Below are positions 6,999 through 15,717 of a stretch of 57,914 nt of DNA, in pieces. Every line of letters begins with the position of its first letter. Positions within the stretch are counted from its first letter, which is position 1. Below the pieces are notes generated by a model. That model searched no databases and was not told where the DNA came from. It saw nothing but the letters and a program-made list of their open reading frames with translations. This DNA comes from Polyangiaceae bacterium. GTDB lineage: Bacteria > Myxococcota_A > Polyangia > Polyangiales > Polyangiaceae. The stretch is from NCBI GenBank assembly GCA_023150915.1, contig JAKLKA010000031.1:1-57914 (forward strand), given 5' to 3'. A program made the position numbers and the translations under genes.

Positions 6999-8923
6999 CC
7001 CGAGAGCTCGGCCAGCGCGCGGGCCAGCTCGGTCACCCGAACCGGCTTCTGGATCACTCGGTCCACCTCGGCAAGCTCTTCTGGCGACACCTCTTGCCCG
7101 GTGAAGTAAGCGATCTTGGCGCTTGGCGCGAGCGCGCGTAGCGACGCGAGCAAGGCTGTGCCGGGCGTCCCCGGCATGGAGCGATCGAGCAAGATGACGT
7201 CGACGCGCTCGCGCTCGAGCAGGGCAAGAGCCGTGGAGTCGTCGCCGGCGGTCTGCACGCGGTATCCAAGGTCCGTCAGCGCCTGCGCCACCAGGCGCAA
7301 GATCAGGGGCTCGTCGTCGATCACCAGCACGCTGGCGTTGGCGGGTGCCGGCGGCGGGAGCGGATCGGAGGGCAGCTGTCGCAGCACGGGACCGCTGGCG
7401 GGGAGCAGCACGGTGACGGTCGTGCCCACGCCGAGAGTCGACTCGAGCTCGATCAGCCCGCCCAGGTCGCGCGCGATGGCGTAGCTGGTTGCCAGGCCGA
7501 GCCCCGTGCCCCGCCCGACGTCTTTGCTGGTGAAGAACGGCTCGAACGCATGGCTCTTCGCCTGCTCGCTCATCCCCGAGCCGTTGTCCTTGACCACGAT
7601 CACGACGATCGGGCCGGCGCCGGGCAGGCGTGGGTCGTCTTCGTGCCGCCTGACCCAAGTTTCAATCCGTGGGTGCTCGCGGTTCGCGTCGAGCACGGCG
7701 TCCCGCGCGTTGAGCAAGAGGTTCATCACGACCTGCTCGAGGTCGCCTTCGTCGGCGCGGACGCGCAGCTCGCTGTCAGCGGTTTCGCAGGTCAGGGCGA
7801 TGTGCCGGTCGAACGTGCGCTCGCACATCGACGTGATGCGCATGGCGAGGTCGCCCGCGTCGCAGATGCCGGGGTCGACCCGGCGGCGCTGGCCCGCAAA
7901 CGTCATCAGCTTGCGCACCATGTCGGCTGCGCGCTCGGAAGCCCCCGCGGCGTGGTCGAGGAGGGCGGCGTGCGACTCGGGGACGACTCTGCGCAAGAGG
8001 TCGAGGCTGGGCATCACGACCATCAGCATGTTGTTGAAGTTGTGCGCGACGCCGGCGGTCAGCCGCCCCACCGCCTCCATCTTGTGGGCGAGCCGCAGCT
8101 GCTCTTCGAGGTCACGCTGCGCCGTGATGTCCAGGTTGCCCCCCATGAAGCGCAGCGGGCGCCCGCTGGGGTCGCACTGGACCTCGCCCATGGCCAGCAC
8201 CCAGCGCACCTCGCCGTCCGGGCGCACGATGCGGTGCGTGACCGGCTCGAAGCGCCCGCTCGCCACGGCGTGCTCGCCCGAGAGCCGGATCGCTTCCCGA
8301 TCGTCGGGGTGCGCGGCATGCTCCAGGTAGGCGGGCAAGTCCAGGGGCTCGGTTCGGCCCATCACTCGCCGCATGCCGTCGTCCCAGAGCACCTCGCCGC
8401 TCGCGATGTCCCAGGTCCACAGGCCCACCCCGGTGGACGACAGGGCGATGCGCAGCTTCTGCTCGACCTCGGCCAGCGCGCGCTCTTGCTCGATCAAGCG
8501 CGAGATGTCCAGCGCCACGAAGCACCCACCGACGCTGCCGTCCGAGCTGGGCGCGGGAGTGACGAACACGCGATAGCGGCGCAGCTGGCCGTGGGGTCCG
8601 GGCCCGGTGGTCTCGTACGACCCGGTCTCGCCCGTGCGCAGTGCCTGCCGCGTGGTGGCCAGGGCGCGCTCCCTGTCTTCGGCGGTGATGAAGTCCAGCG
8701 CCGGCTTTCCCACGACGTCTTCTTCTCGCAGCCCGGGAACCAAGTGGCTGACGAAGCGGATCTTCAACTCGGAGTCGAACCAGACCACGACCGCCGGCAA
8801 CGCCTGCAAGAGCGAGGCGAAGAAGGTCGCCAGGTCGTGGCTCGACCTCTGCTCCAGCTCTGCCACGCGCTGATGCAGCCGCTCGACCTCGGCTCGCAGC
8901 GCTGCGACCTCGGTAGCGTCCAT
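6995..8923 (-). CDS. Hybrid sensor histidine kinase (PAS-PAS-HisKA-HATPase-REC)
   Basis: A 642-residue kinase without membrane segments, so probably cytosolic. A short coiled coil (residues 1-30) precedes two PAS domains (about 35-140 and 155-270). The phosphoacceptor is His294 in VAHNFNN, a form seen in NtrB-like kinases. The ATPase part shows the N box NLLLNARDAV (401-410), DNGSGM and GRGTGLGL. A fused receiver domain (531-642) has acidic pair D536-D537, phosphorylatable D580 and K626. No DNA-binding partner is nearby, so the target is unknown. ATG 8923 is preferred over GTG 8941 because TAGGGT sits eight bases before it. The stop shares CTAG with the adaptor gene. Confidence 0.92.
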   Translation of the reverse strand: MDATEVAALRAEVERLHQRVAELEQRSSHDLATFFASLLQALPAVVVWFDSELKIRFVSHLVPGLREEDVVGKPALDFITAEDRERALATTRQALRTGETGSYETTGPGPHGQLRRYRVFVTPAPSSDGSVGGCFVALDISRLIEQERALAEVEQKLRIALSSTGVGLWTWDIASGEVLWDDGMRRVMGRTEPLDLPAYLEHAAHPDDREAIRLSGEHAVASGRFEPVTHRIVRPDGEVRWVLAMGEVQCDPSGRPLRFMGGNLDITAQRDLEEQLRLAHKMEAVGRLTAGVAHNFNNMLMVVMPSLDLLRRVVPESHAALLDHAAGASERAADMVRKLMTFAGQRRRVDPGICDAGDLAMRITSMCERTFDRHIALTCETADSELRVRADEGDLEQVVMNLLLNARDAVLDANREHPRIETWVRRHEDDPRLPGAGPIVVIVVKDNGSGMSEQAKSHAFEPFFTSKDVGRGTGLGLATSYAIARDLGGLIELESTLGVGTTVTVLLPASGPVLRQLPSDPLPPPAPANASVLVIDDEPLILRLVAQALTDLGYRVQTAGDDSTALALLERERVDVILLDRSMPGTPGTALLASLRALAPSAKIAYFTGQEVSPEELAEVDRVIQKPVRVTELARALAELSG

Positions 8924-8931
8924 GGGACGCG

Positions 8932-8937
8932 ACCCTA
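8932..8937 (-). promoter_or_regulatory. Leaderless -10 candidate (TAGGGT) for the histidine kinase
   Basis: On the minus strand TAGGGT ends eight bases before ATG 8923. It falls between the kinase and the upstream lipoprotein gene, so the kinase may be transcribed on its own. Confidence 0.45.
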
Positions 8938-8951
8938 GCACGGCGGGCGGG

Positions 8952-9923
8952 CTACTTGGCGTTCTTGGCCGCGAGTTGGACCAGCGCCGTGGCGTTGGGG
9001 TCGTAACCTTCGTCTCGTGCCACGACCTTCATCGTTCGCGGGTCGACCACCACGCCGAGCGGCAGGCCGTTCGAGCCGGGCCCTTTGAAGGTGAAGCCGG
9101 GGTCGGCGGCGCAGCTCCACTTCTGTGCCTTGAACGTGTTCTTCCAGGATTCGGCGTGCTTCAGCTGCGCCGGAGCGCCGGTCTTGTCTTGGATGATCAG
9201 CATCAAGACCTCGATGCCTTTCTTCTCCCAGCCGCCCGCCATCTGTGCGTTCAGCTCGGACGCTTCGGTCTGACAGGCCCCACACCAGACGGCCGCTTCC
9301 GAGAAGAAGACGGCGTGGATCCCGCGCTTGCCGTCGCAGTCGAAGTAGTCCTTGACCGAGATGGTCGAGGGCGAGGTGGATCCGTCCACGAACCCCTGCC
9401 AGCTCAGGTTCGGGTCGAGTACCTTCCCCACCGAGGTCCCGTAAGGCCCGCTCGGATAGGGGCAGATGCTGCCGCCGCCGCTCCCGCCGCCGCCGCCCGG
9501 GTTGACTGTGCCTCCGCTGCCGCCCCCACCGCCGGAGTTGCCGGCGCCGCCGCCGCCGCCGGCTGGGCTGCCGCCCCACCCACCGCCGCCGGGGCTGCCG
9601 CCGCCGCTGCTTCCGCCGCCTTGGCCGTCGCTGCCACCGCCACCGGGGGGTGGCGGTGGGTCCGGGGGCGGGGGAGGACCACCGGGCGGGCCGCAGCTCT
9701 CGACGCAGCCGACTTTGTCGCCGGTCGCGCAGATGCACGCGGCGATGCAGCCGGTGCACGACGAGCACCCGCTCTCTGGTCTGCAGCCCGGGCTGGCCAC
9801 CCCGCCGCCCGCCCCGATTGCGCTTTCGTCCTCCTCTCCGACGCCCGTCGCCTGTGCGCATGCGGCGAGCACCAGGCTCGCGAAGACGGCGGCTGCCGGC
9901 GTCCGTGTCTTGATCGCCGCCAT
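8952..9923 (-). CDS. Thioredoxin-fold lipoprotein with long Gly/Pro linker
   Basis: A 323-residue lipoprotein. The lipobox is LVLAAC with Cys22. A Cys-rich stretch (residues 47-77, ten Cys) is followed by a very long Pro then Gly linker (80-150) and a C-terminal redoxin domain with the active site AVWCGACQ (Cys214, Cys217). The CxxC and the following VVVDPRTMKVVARDEG segment match thioredoxin/AhpC-TSA-like folds, so a periplasmic or surface disulfide reductase is likely. The middle residues of the active site (Gly-Ala) differ from the usual Gly-Pro. It lies 28 bases upstream of the histidine kinase and 42 downstream of the choice-of-anchor-like gene, all on the minus strand. Confidence 0.8.
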   Translation of the reverse strand: MAAIKTRTPAAAVFASLVLAACAQATGVGEEDESAIGAGGGVASPGCRPESGCSSCTGCIAACICATGDKVGCVESCGPPGGPPPPPDPPPPPGGGGSDGQGGGSSGGGSPGGGGWGGSPAGGGGGAGNSGGGGGSGGTVNPGGGGGSGGGSICPYPSGPYGTSVGKVLDPNLSWQGFVDGSTSPSTISVKDYFDCDGKRGIHAVFFSEAAVWCGACQTEASELNAQMAGGWEKKGIEVLMLIIQDKTGAPAQLKHAESWKNTFKAQKWSCAADPGFTFKGPGSNGLPLGVVVDPRTMKVVARDEGYDPNATALVQLAAKNAK

Positions 9924-9965
9924 CGAGGGTCTGACCCCGGCGGCGGGCGAGCTTGCAGATAATTT

Positions 9966-11345
9966 CTACGAACGCCGGCGGCGGACGGCCAGCGCCGCCA
10001 GGGCGAAGAACCAGAGCCCGGCGGCCGGCCTCGGGCGGGCGGCCCGACAGCCGCAGCCCCCGTCGTCGCCGGCTTCGCCGTCGGCCGGGACGCCGGCGTC
10101 GGCCGGAGCGTTTCCGAGACCCTGACCCGAGAGCGCCACCTTGATGAAGCGTTCGTCCGGGTCGTTGGTGACCAGGGTCAGCACGGTGGTGACCTTCCCC
10201 CGCTTGTCCGGCGTGAATTTCACCCCGTACGCCTCGGCCCCTTGCGAAGCGACCAGCACCTCGGGCTTCACCGTCGAGAAGGCCTTGGGGGCGGCGGCGT
10301 CGAAGAACCCGGTGGCGCGCGCCTTGGCCTCGCCCACGTTCTTCAGCGTCACGGTCAGCGTCTTCGAGTCGCCGATGGCCACGCCGCCGAAATCCAGCTC
10401 GGTGACCGGGTCGTCCAGATCCGGAAGCGGCACGTGCACCCGGACCGGGTCGAACACGAAATCTTGCTTGCCGATGTCGAACGACACCGGGATGTCGACG
10501 ACTGGGATGTTGAAGTCTTTGCCCAGCACCTCGACGAAGAACGTCGGGATCAGGTGCAAGGTCCCGGCATAGTCGACGCGCCCTTCGGGGAACACGTCGT
10601 ACTCGACGAACGCGCCGCCCGGGAACGCTCGGGTGGTGGTGCCGCCGGCACTGGTGATTGGCGTCTCGGTAACCTTCGCGGGCTCGATGCGAATGCGCTC
10701 GGTCTGATACTTCGCGGTCAGGTCACCGGACACGTCCACCGCGACCCCGCCCTTGCTGAGCTGCTTGGGGATGCCGAGCATGTCGAGCAGGTTGACCTCG
10801 AACAGACGAAGCTTGTCGCTCTTGCCCGTGGCCGAGGCCACGTTCGGCGCGAAGGCCCAGGGGGCGAACGTCGTCTCGGCGGCGAGGTGGAACTTGACCT
10901 TGGGAACGTAAGGGATGTCCCCCTCCCACTTGACCGGCACGCCGACCACCGCCACGTCGAGCTTGGCCTTCGCGCCCAGCTCGAGCCCGTAGTCGAACTT
11001 CAAGAGACCGTGGGTCCCGCCCGGGGTGGCCAGGGTCATCGCCTCGGGCCACGTCGTCTCGAGCGCGCCGTCGAGCTCGACGGTGGTGCTTGCGGGGATC
11101 TTGAGGAAGAAGCGCACCTGCAGGTCGCTGCCCTGGGGCACCCAGCCCGTGTCGAAGTCGAAGGCAACCGGGAGCGAGATGGTCTTGGCGTACGAGAGCT
11201 TGGCTGTCGTGCACTCCAGATCCGTCTCGCTGCAGTAGGCCGCCAGCACGTCCCAGGGGTCGGTGCCCGCGTCGGCGAAAGCCGGCGAGATCCAGGTCGC
11301 TGCCGCGACCGAACCCAGGGTCAGCGCCCGAACGAACCCGCGCAC
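9966..11345 (-). CDS. Exported choice-of-anchor-D-like protein with MYXO-CTERM-like tail
   Basis: A 459-residue exported protein. It has a signal peptide cleaved after about residue 24 (SPAFA-DAG), a large beta-rich middle of unknown fold, then an Ig-like domain of the HYDIN/choice-of-anchor-D type (about 325-415, with LDFGGVAIGDSKTLTVTLKN and FTPDKRGKVTT). The C-terminus has GCGCR, a hydrophobic helix (AAGLWFFALAALAV) and RRRRS, which matches the layout of the MYXO-CTERM sorting tail that marks proteins for surface delivery in myxobacteria. The GTG start is supported by TAGCAT seven bases upstream. The function is unknown. Confidence 0.75.
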   Translation of the reverse strand: MRGFVRALTLGSVAAATWISPAFADAGTDPWDVLAAYCSETDLECTTAKLSYAKTISLPVAFDFDTGWVPQGSDLQVRFFLKIPASTTVELDGALETTWPEAMTLATPGGTHGLLKFDYGLELGAKAKLDVAVVGVPVKWEGDIPYVPKVKFHLAAETTFAPWAFAPNVASATGKSDKLRLFEVNLLDMLGIPKQLSKGGVAVDVSGDLTAKYQTERIRIEPAKVTETPITSAGGTTTRAFPGGAFVEYDVFPEGRVDYAGTLHLIPTFFVEVLGKDFNIPVVDIPVSFDIGKQDFVFDPVRVHVPLPDLDDPVTELDFGGVAIGDSKTLTVTLKNVGEAKARATGFFDAAAPKAFSTVKPEVLVASQGAEAYGVKFTPDKRGKVTTVLTLVTNDPDERFIKVALSGQGLGNAPADAGVPADGEAGDDGGCGCRAARPRPAAGLWFFALAALAVRRRRS

Positions 11346-11352
11346 GCCGTGG

Positions 11353-11358
11353 ATGCTA
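11353..11358 (-). promoter_or_regulatory. Leaderless -10 candidate (TAGCAT)
   Basis: On the minus strand TAGCAT ends seven bases before GTG 11345. Confidence 0.5.
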
Positions 11359-11420
11359 CCACGGATTTCCGTGGCGCGCGTTGAACGAGGGCGCCGCGTG
11401 GGCTATGGGTTCCCCCCTCC

Positions 11421-11843
11421 GTGGCCAGCTCCGAAGCCGAAATCGAGGCCCGTGTCCGCCGCATGGACACGTTGGGCATGATCGTCTCGATCGCCTGCGT
11501 GGCCCACTGTGTCGCGGTCCCGCTCGCGCTCGGCCTGTTGCCTGCGCTTGGGCTCTCGTTCCTGGCGAACGACGCATTGCACCAGGTGCTGGCGGTGGTG
11601 GTGCTGCTGGTGGCGGTGTTGGCCTTCGTTCCGGGCTACCGGGTGCACCATTCGCGGCGCGTGCCGCTCCTCGGGGCCGTGGGTGTGGTCATGCTCGGCG
11701 GCGCAGCCTTCGCGCCGGGGCTGTCGGTGACGCTCGAGTCGGCCGCCACCGCGCTGGGCGGAAGCGTGCTGGTCGCGGCGCACGTGTTGAACCACCGTGC
11801 CATTGCTCGGGCACACGTGCATTCGCCTGCGTGCTCGCACTGA
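11421..11843 (+). CDS. MerC-domain membrane protein
   Basis: A 140-residue protein with four predicted membrane helices. The first carries DTLGMIVSIACVAHCVAVPL, the Cys-containing signature of the MerC mercury-transport family. The C-terminus ends in a His/Cys cluster (HVHSPACSH). No other mer gene is nearby, and stand-alone MerC-domain proteins are common in bacteria, so mercury transport is only one option; general metal handling fits as well. The GTG at 11421 gives a short cytosolic N-tail; the ATG at 11463 directly before the helix is an alternative. The stop lies 12 bases from that of the convergent receiver/J-domain gene. Confidence 0.8.
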   Translation: MASSEAEIEARVRRMDTLGMIVSIACVAHCVAVPLALGLLPALGLSFLANDALHQVLAVVVLLVAVLAFVPGYRVHHSRRVPLLGAVGVVMLGGAAFAPGLSVTLESAATALGGSVLVAAHVLNHRAIARAHVHSPACSH

Positions 11844-11855
11844 GCTGCGAGCACC

Positions 11856-14336
11856 TCAGCTCGGCGTGGCCTCGAGCGCGCGGCGATACCGCTCGCGCCG
11901 CAGCTGGTCGGACAGGATCTCGTAGGCCTCGTCGAGTACTTCGAGGATCAAGTCCACGTCTTCTCGCAGGCCTGCCGTGCTGGCGGTCAGGATGCGACTC
12001 GGCTCGAACTCTCGCCGCAGGTCACCGTACGCGCGCTGCACGTCGTAGCTCGTGGCGCCCTTGGTGACGCCCAGCAGCGCGAAGTAGTCGCCCTCTTCGA
12101 CCAGGGCCTTGCGGGCCTGGATGCGCGCGCGCAGGGCCTGCTCGTCCAGCGCGTCGTACACCCGCGGAGAGTCGGGCTTCTTCTCGGGCGGCGTCTGCGC
12201 GGGCGACAGTGCCTCCAGCACTCCGAGTTGCACCAGCGCATACACCACCGCCAAGAGGTCCCGCGGCGCGCCGGCGCCCGCGACCTCGCCCAGCGTGGCG
12301 GCTTTTGCACGCCCGACCCAGGCGGCTTCTTCCGGCGACAGGGCGCACTCGGTCAAGAGCGCCGGGTTCGGTCCGTCGATCAGGCGCGCGCGGGGGCCGC
12401 CCAGCCGCGACTCCGCTTCTTCGGGTGCGACCACGCGGCGTACGATCTCCACGTAGACCTCTGCCCCCGTGGCTCCGCCGAACACTGCCGGCTCGGCCTG
12501 CAGGCGAGCCGGGATGTCGCGCTCCAGCCCGGCAGAGCCGGCGGTCATCTCCAGCGCGCGCCCGACCAGCCATTCGGCGTGGGCCCTGAGCACGGGCCAG
12601 AGCTCGTCTTGCCGCAGGTGGCCGTGGGCAATCAGCGCCGCGCCCGCGTGACGCCCGAACGGCGGAAGCTTGTGCCCCAGTGCCTTCTGCACGTCCGGCG
12701 CCAGGGTCCCGCGTTCGGTCAGAAACGCGACCAGCGACTCGGTGGCGATGCCCGAGGCGGCCGTGACGAAGTCTCCATCACGCAACACGATGCGCCGGAT
12801 CCCAGCATCGGATTCGAACGCGACGGCGCCGGTGAAGCGCGAGCGAATCGCGCGTGCCAGGCCGACCGCGCTGTCGCCGCGCCCGAGCGCTTGAGGGATC
12901 TCGAGGGGCCCTGGCCTGGGCGGCTCGGGCAAGACCGACTCGCCCGGCGGCGCCTCGACCTGAGTGACACGACCCAGCCGGATCCCGTCGGGGGTGGGTG
13001 CGGGCGGCAACGGAGTCGGCCGAAGCACCGAGGTGTGGGGCTCCACGTCGCGTGAGCCGAGCGATCGCGGTTCGATGCTGGTCATCGCGCTCAGCGCGCT
13101 CACCGATTGGGGTGATTGGCTCGGGGGCTCGGGCGGACGGGAGGGCAGCGCCGGCGGAGTCTTCGGCGGCTCGTCGAACGGAAGCATCGGCGACTCGCGC
13201 TCGCGCGCCGGCGGCGGCGCCGTGGGGCCGGCCCCGCCCTGCGACTCGCCACCCCCCGTCGGGACGGGCCCGAGCGCCCCCACGCCGGTGCGCCCCGCGG
13301 CGGTGCCCGAGGCCGTGAGCAAGCCCGTTCGCGCGCTTCCGCCCGAGCCCGAGCCGCCGCCGGTGCCCGTCCCACCGCCTTCGTCGTCGTCCTCGTCGTC
13401 GATGTCCAGCGGTTCATCCAGCGCGGACAGAACGTCCGCAGGCAACACCGCGTCCACTTCGTCTTCCGGCGTGAGCCGCAGCGACGCCGGGGCGCGTTGC
13501 GAGCCGTCCGCTCCGCCGATGCGCCGCTCGGCGCGAGCCAAGATGCCCTCCAGCTCGGCGCTGATCTCGGACTTCACCACGTGTCGGCCGATGGGCGAGC
13601 CGAGCCCGTCGGGATCGACGCCGAAGCCCAGGGGGATCGGCCGCGGCAGGCTGGGCTCAGGGGCTGGGATCGAGCTGGTGAGCTCGGGTGGCACCGAGGC
13701 GTGAGCTGGAGGCAGCGAGCTCGGCCCCGACTCCGGGATCGGAGACGGCCGCCTCACCTTCGGCGGCGTGGTCGACGCTGCACGGGCGCCCGGGGACGCA
13801 GGTGGCGTCGGAGGCGTCGAAGAGATCGTCTCGGGTCGCGAGGCGGGTCGACCCGAGTCCGCGGATCGCGGCAGCGCAGCCGGCGGCCGACTCGACGGTC
13901 CGGTGCCGGCGCGGCGCGAGGGATCGGGCTCCGACGGCGGGCCGATCAAGGCTTCGACCTTGCGTAGCAGGCCGAAGGTATCGACGGGCCGAACGAAGAA
14001 CCCGCTCGACTCGTGGAAGACGTCGTCGCGCAGCTCGTCCAGAGAGCGGCTGGGCTGGCCGAAGAACACGATGTCGACTTGTCCACCGCCCGGCACCTCA
14101 CGCAGGCGACGCACCTGGTCCAGGGCCGGAGCCGCGTCCACATCGCACAAGATGAGGGCAGGCTTCTGCACCGACACGCGGCCGACGAGCAGGGCGAGGG
14201 GGACCTCGACCACGTTGTACCCGCGGCTGCGAAGCGCGCTCATCAGACGCTCGGCCTCTGCCGAAGCGTCACTCATGAAGATGAGCTGTTCGTCGCGCGG
14301 CGCGCTCGATTCGCCGCCCGAGCCTTCGGAACCCAC
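11856..14336 (-). CDS. Receiver-DUF4388-degenerate J-domain protein
   Basis: An 826-residue cytosolic protein of a type frequent in myxobacteria. Residues 15-130 resemble a response-regulator receiver (ALILCDVD holds the probable phospho-Asp, but the usual Lys region is poorly conserved). A long disordered Pro/Ser/Gly region (130-480) follows, with an acidic DIDDEDDDEG patch. A DUF4388/PATAN-like domain comes next (LARAIRSRFTGAVAFESD and following), and the end is J-domain-like (EEGDYFALLGVTKGATSYDV). The HPD tripeptide needed to stimulate Hsp70 is missing: the loop reads FEPSR. It is therefore probably an adaptor in signalling or polarity, not a co-chaperone. GTG 14336 is preceded by TAGACT. 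Confidence 0.75.
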   Translation of the reverse strand: MGSEGSGGESSAPRDEQLIFMSDASAEAERLMSALRSRGYNVVEVPLALLVGRVSVQKPALILCDVDAAPALDQVRRLREVPGGGQVDIVFFGQPSRSLDELRDDVFHESSGFFVRPVDTFGLLRKVEALIGPPSEPDPSRRAGTGPSSRPPAALPRSADSGRPASRPETISSTPPTPPASPGARAASTTPPKVRRPSPIPESGPSSLPPAHASVPPELTSSIPAPEPSLPRPIPLGFGVDPDGLGSPIGRHVVKSEISAELEGILARAERRIGGADGSQRAPASLRLTPEDEVDAVLPADVLSALDEPLDIDDEDDDEGGGTGTGGGSGSGGSARTGLLTASGTAAGRTGVGALGPVPTGGGESQGGAGPTAPPPARERESPMLPFDEPPKTPPALPSRPPEPPSQSPQSVSALSAMTSIEPRSLGSRDVEPHTSVLRPTPLPPAPTPDGIRLGRVTQVEAPPGESVLPEPPRPGPLEIPQALGRGDSAVGLARAIRSRFTGAVAFESDAGIRRIVLRDGDFVTAASGIATESLVAFLTERGTLAPDVQKALGHKLPPFGRHAGAALIAHGHLRQDELWPVLRAHAEWLVGRALEMTAGSAGLERDIPARLQAEPAVFGGATGAEVYVEIVRRVVAPEEAESRLGGPRARLIDGPNPALLTECALSPEEAAWVGRAKAATLGEVAGAGAPRDLLAVVYALVQLGVLEALSPAQTPPEKKPDSPRVYDALDEQALRARIQARKALVEEGDYFALLGVTKGATSYDVQRAYGDLRREFEPSRILTASTAGLREDVDLILEVLDEAYEILSDQLRRERYRRALEATPS

Positions 14337-14345
14337 GATGGGAGC

Positions 14346-14351
14346 AGTCTA
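14346..14351 (-). promoter_or_regulatory. -10 candidate (TAGACT) nine bases before GTG 14336
   Basis: TAGACT on the minus strand gives a predicted leader of about two bases. The same hexamer precedes the exporter operon at 3947. Confidence 0.45.
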
Positions 14352-14389
14352 CGGCAGATGCGGTCGGCTTCGCGACCTCTTGGCCAATC

Positions 14390-14521
14390 TCAGCGTTCGC
14401 CCCGCTTGCCCGACAGGGCCGCGCCGGCCGCCGCGCCGAGCCGGGGCCACCAGCCGGCGGTGAGCACCGCGACCACCACGAAACCCACGACGAATGCCTC
14501 ACCGGGCGTGAGCCCCAGCAT
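14390..14521 (-). CDS. 43-residue single-helix membrane protein
   Basis: A short reading frame starting with MLGLTPGEAF, a hydrophobic helix of about 16 residues (VVGFVVVAVLTAGWWP) and a basic Gly/Ala tail ending GKRGER. The layout (short periplasmic N-end, one helix, basic amphipathic tail) recalls TatA-like or small stress membrane proteins, but I cannot assign it. Support comes from a TATCGA element six bases before the ATG, a codon pattern rich in G/C at third positions, and a position 53 bases upstream of the receiver/J-domain gene on the same strand. The divergent folK starts 34 bases away. Confidence 0.55.
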   Translation of the reverse strand: MLGLTPGEAFVVGFVVVAVLTAGWWPRLGAAAGAALSGKRGER

Positions 14522-14527
14522 CACCCA

Positions 14528-14533
14528 TCGATA
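14528..14533 (-). promoter_or_regulatory. -10 candidate (TATCGA) for the 43-residue protein
   Basis: Minus-strand TATCGA ends six bases before ATG 14521. The last base differs from the TANNNT pattern. Confidence 0.3.
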
Positions 14534-14539
14534 TCGCGC

Positions 14540-14545
14540 TAGCCT
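14540..14545 (+). promoter_or_regulatory. -10 candidate (TAGCCT) for folK
   Basis: TAGCCT ends ten bases before the folK ATG at 14556, which would give a very short leader. Confidence 0.4.
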
Positions 14546-14555
14546 GGCGCCCGCA

Positions 14556-15059
14556 ATGCCCCTGCCGGCGCGCTACGTCATCGGGCTCGGTTCGAACCTG
14601 GGTGACCGGCTCGTTCACCTGGTGCGGGCCGCCGACCAGATCCGCGGGCTGGGCCGCGTCCTCGCGTTTTCGGCGGTCTACGAGTCGGCGGCGTGGGGTG
14701 GACCCGAGCAGGGGCCCTTCTTGAACGCCGCGCTCGCCCTCGAGGTCGCGCTCGACCCCGCGAGGCTGCTCGCGGCGCTGCTCGAGATCGAGCGTGACCT
14801 GGGCCGGCAGCGCCGGGAGCGCTGGGGGCCCAGGACCATCGACCTGGACCTCTTGTGGGCCGACGGCGTGGTGGTCGACACCCCGGGCCTCCGTATTCCT
14901 CACGAGCGCTTGGCAGAGCGGAGCTTCGCGCTGCGGCCGCTCCTCGACGTGGCCCCCGACGCCCGCCCGCCGGCGGGTGGGCCGCCATACGCCGAAGCCT
15001 TGCAGCGGCTCGCGGCGCCGGTGCTCACGCGGGTTTTCGAGCCCCACCACTGGGGGTGA
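14556..15059 (+). CDS. folK: 2-amino-4-hydroxy-6-hydroxymethyldihydropteridine pyrophosphokinase
   Basis: A 167-residue enzyme that transfers pyrophosphate from ATP to hydroxymethyldihydropterin in folate synthesis. The N-terminus IGLGSNLGDR, the FLNAAL segment and the signature RRERWGPRTIDLDLL (with the two Asp that bind Mg-ATP) are all present, as is the IPHERLAERSFALRPL region. The length fits the family. The ATG is chosen because IGLGSNLG lies close to the N-terminus in all FolK proteins; a longer open frame exists upstream. No other folate gene is in the window. Confidence 0.95.
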   Translation: MPLPARYVIGLGSNLGDRLVHLVRAADQIRGLGRVLAFSAVYESAAWGGPEQGPFLNAALALEVALDPARLLAALLEIERDLGRQRRERWGPRTIDLDLLWADGVVVDTPGLRIPHERLAERSFALRPLLDVAPDARPPAGGPPYAEALQRLAAPVLTRVFEPHHWG

Positions 15060-15231
15060 TCCGGGCCAGAGCGGTCATCACGCACTGCGCTAGACACGCC
15101 GAACGCGAGGTGGTACGTCGCGCGCGCCGTCGGCGAGGAATCGTGTGTGGCGCACAGCCCTCTCGGCCCCTCGTCCGGTCCGGCGCACTCGGACTCCCGA
15201 AAGCTCCCGAGCCCGACTCGGGCCTTGCCAG

Positions 15232-15717
15232 GTGACCACCGTGATCGACCATCCCATGCTCGGTGCCGCGATGAGCGGGGGAATCAGCATCGACTTCGAC
15301 AAGACCTTCGTCTTGCAGATGGGCATCTTTGCGCTGCTCATCGTCGTCCTCAAACCCCTCTTGTTCGACCCCATCTTGCGGGTGTTCGAAGAGCGCGAGA
15401 AGCGCACCGAAGGCGCCCGCGCCGAGGCTCGCTCGATGCAAGAAGAAGCTGGCCAGCTCCTTCGGCGGTACGAGTCCGAGCTGGAGCGGGTGCACCGCGT
15501 CGCCGCCGAAGAGCGCGACCACCTGCGTGCCGAAACCACCAAGCTCGAAGCTCAGATCCTCCGCGACGCGCGGGTGGTCTCGACCCGGATCGTCGACGAG
15601 GGCCGCAAGAAGGTCGAGACCGAGGTCAGCGCGATCCGCTTCGATCTGGGGCGGCAAACCGAGCAGATCTCGCGCGAGGTCGCGGCACGGGTGCTCGGTC
15701 GCGAGGTGAGCCGATGA
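15232..15717 (+). CDS. atpF': ATP synthase F0 subunit b'
   Basis: A 161-residue peripheral-stalk subunit: one membrane helix near the N-terminus (KTFVLQMGIFALLIVVL), then LKPLLFDPILRVFEEREKRT and a long charged coiled coil. It is the first gene of the operon and overlaps the second b-type gene in ATGA, so the complex has a b/b' heterodimer as in cyanobacteria, alphaproteobacteria and other deltaproteobacteria. GTG 15232 is chosen; GTG 15241 and ATG 15256 are alternatives. In the 172 bases upstream I see no clear promoter, only a short GCCCGA-TCGGGC inverted repeat. Confidence 0.9.
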   Translation: MTTVIDHPMLGAAMSGGISIDFDKTFVLQMGIFALLIVVLKPLLFDPILRVFEEREKRTEGARAEARSMQEEAGQLLRRYESELERVHRVAAEERDHLRAETTKLEAQILRDARVVSTRIVDEGRKKVETEVSAIRFDLGRQTEQISREVAARVLGREVSR

